This document shows, piece by piece, positions 53,201 through 56,200 of a stretch of DNA of 64,000 bases (positions are counted from its first letter, which is position 1; every line of letters begins with the position of its first letter). The position numbers were made by a program, and so were the translations under genes. Source of the stretch: Siphonodentalium dalli (lineage: Eukaryota > Mollusca > Scaphopoda > Gadilida > Siphonodentaliidae); the NCBI GenBank assembly GCA_032622095.1, contig CP136063.1:215715982-215779981 (forward strand). Direction: 5' to 3'. The notes beneath the pieces are model-generated. The model saw nothing but the letters and a program-made list of their open reading frames with translations. It did not search any database and had not been told where the DNA came from.

Positions 53201-56200
53201 CTGGACCTCAGATATGAATCTTCTGGTTTGCTTTCTCAAAGTTAAACGGACATGGCTCATTCGAGCTTCCAAATTCTGTCTATGTAATTTGGAAGGAGGT
53301 ACATGTATATGATAGGTTAACAAATATGCAACATATTGATATAACGGCTTCATGTGCTCTGAAAAATACGTTCCATTGTCATAGCCATTTTCCAGTTGTT
53401 TTAAATTTTTTGCACAGAAGTGAAACAAACGCTCTTTATTTCTACCATATCAGGAATAGACTAACATGGAACGCTCTTTTCTGTTCCATGCCATGCAAAT
53501 GGATGTTTTTGTTGGGGACCCAAACATCAAGTTCAAAGTTGTATGTTGTATGACTTCAATGCGTCATTCTGGGACATAATGTTCATAGCAAGGGTAGTTC
53601 AGGTATTTATTGACCTATTTCGATACCGGGACAAATTAAAAAGTGCATATCATTAGGTTTATTTTAGAGCGCAAATTGCCATGTGGCTTTAATGATGTTG
53701 AGTGAAGAAAATTGAGAAGGGAACAGATTCTTGCTTTTTTTTCTATTTTGCTTGAGAACAACTCTTTAATAAATATTTTGGCAATCCATGAGAAAGGGTT
53801 TCTCATCTTGCTTTCTCCTATTCGGACAATGGAAACAAATCCGGTCTTCGTCAACTTTTCGTGGTTTGTAGTAACGTCACACAAGGATACCGGTAAACTC
53901 TTGTTTCCATTGTCGAATACAACTGTTTAGATCAAACTATTTCATGTTGACATTGTTGAAAGCACCAAATAATTATTCATGAATTTAGCATTTTTGTTTA
54001 CTGAGTTATAATTACACTACACATGTGTCAATTGTTTGGAAAATTATACTACAATATATGTAAAATCATAATCAAATAATGAATGCTGCTGAGTAAATAC
54101 AGAACCTGAAATGTATATATTGAGTATAGTTTTGTTATTCTCATTGCAAATGGCATTCATGTCTTATGAATGTTTCCATATTATGTTGCAGGCAAAACTT
54201 CTGAAATATGATAGGAATCACTGAAGTCTGGAAATAGTTTGTCTGAAATTTACAGAATGAGGTTCCCAGAGGGTGAATTTGGTGGCGCTAGCATGCCATT
54301 TCTGCTTAGGCCTGAACTGCTATGGGAGACATATGATCAGAATGAAGTTCCCCAGTTGAAGTTGGTGATGTTCTCCCATTAGTCACCTCGATTATGCATT
54401 TTATCTTCAGCAATAGAAACTGAAAAGAAGGGAAAAAGTAATTAAAAACAATGTTAATTTGAGATGATGGATTCTTCCCAAAAAATGAGGCCAAAGTAAA
54501 ATGAAGTCCGCAGAGGGTGAATTTGGTGATGCTATCCTTTTTTGCAGTGTATCATCACTAAATTTACCCTCCAAGGACCTCATTCTGTAGATGTCAGACA
54601 CCAGGCTTAGAATCACTTTATGAATTGTTTTAATTGATATATTTGTTCTTTCAGCTTGATAAATTAATCATAAATTATAATGTTAGTTGTATATAAAGCA
54701 TGTTTTCTTGCTCAAATTCAACTGCATGGATGCTGCTTTTTCAATGATGATTTAACACATGTTCCAGCCTATTCTGTTTTAAAATTCATTTGAGACCTAG
54801 ATTCTTCCATTTCTCTACAGACTTGTGAAATTCACTCTTTAAAGTTGGTCTATCTCTTCCTAAGAAGTTTTATATCCTGAGTTTCCACAGTATAAAATAA
54901 TAAACATTAATCAAAGACACCTGTCCAGAAATGCTTCTATCATTTTATATTGAGCTTATTTCAATTTTGTTTTGGTATATACAAACTTTTGGGACAATTT
55001 TACGGGCTATTTTTAGAACAGAAATTTCGGGCACATTCAGAGCATATCAAGGGGGAGAACTCTATCTTGTTAGATTATGCCTTCATAGACAAATAATATA
55101 CCTAATGTTTTTTGTCTGTGTTCTATTCACAGAAAAATGTAATCGTATTCTTGAAATCAGGTTCTGTAAAAATTATATTGTTGTAATTGTGGCCGGAAGA
55201 GATCAACCAATGTCACCGTCTTTGATACGTCTTAACCCTTCCATGATTGAAGCTTCCAGAAAATTTGCGAAAACCCTGTGCCAATGCATTCTCTTATATA
55301 TGCAAGTCTCCCACAGGGAGTCTCTCATATATAAGAGAAATCATTGGCCTAACAATATTTACCTTGTCCTCTGTATTAAAGCCAGTGCAGTCTCTTATAT
55401 ATACCAGGCTCCATATGGGAAAGGGTTAACATTTTATAACTTTTGCACTTTGTTATTGAGGTCAATACTAAAAGAATGTGGTTTTCTATCATTTTGACAC
55501 CAGATGGTAGACTCACATTTATAAGAGAATGCACTGGCACTGGATCTTGAATGCTGCACCAGAGCAGCTCCCATCATGAAAGGGTTAACAAAGTGTTTAA
55601 GAGCCAACATACTGAAACAATCTCCATACAGCGGTAGTTACAGTAAAATGTGAACATTGCAAGTTTTTGGAGACTGCAGAAACTAGGTCTAAATTCAGCA
55701 ATACAGTAATGCCCTAAATAATCGACTCCTTAACCACAGCAGAATTATGGGTAAATTTTTAGGATTTAGTCGAGAATATTGCTTGTTGCCATTCATCGGA
55801 AAGTTCTCAGTGAGAGCTTTCCGATGAATGGCAACAAGCCATATTTCCGACTAAATCCTGAAAAGTTACCCATAATTCTGCTGTGGTTAAGGAGTCGATT
55901 ATATAGGGCATTACAATACATGTTCTTATACTGCTTTACATTTTGAATATATTATTCATGCTTGATGAACATAACAAACTTGTGTGAATGGAAATCGGCC
56001 ATTGTTTTATAATATATTCAATATGAAGTATCATGTTTTAACCCTTACTTTCAGGTCAGCCTGGTTATGGCGCTCCGCAGCAACCAACCACTGTGGTTGT
56101 TACCCAGCCAGCCATGACTGTCGTACAGACGTTCCGAGAGACCCCAGTGCACACTCGATGCCCGCACTGTCAGGCAGAGGTTGTCACGGCAACCATGTAT

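Noticed and set aside
54931-55497. 188-codon ORF on the + strand
   Set aside because: Its 3' half is TTAA-MITE hairpin sequence and its 5' half shows no domain or splice signal; likely chance.
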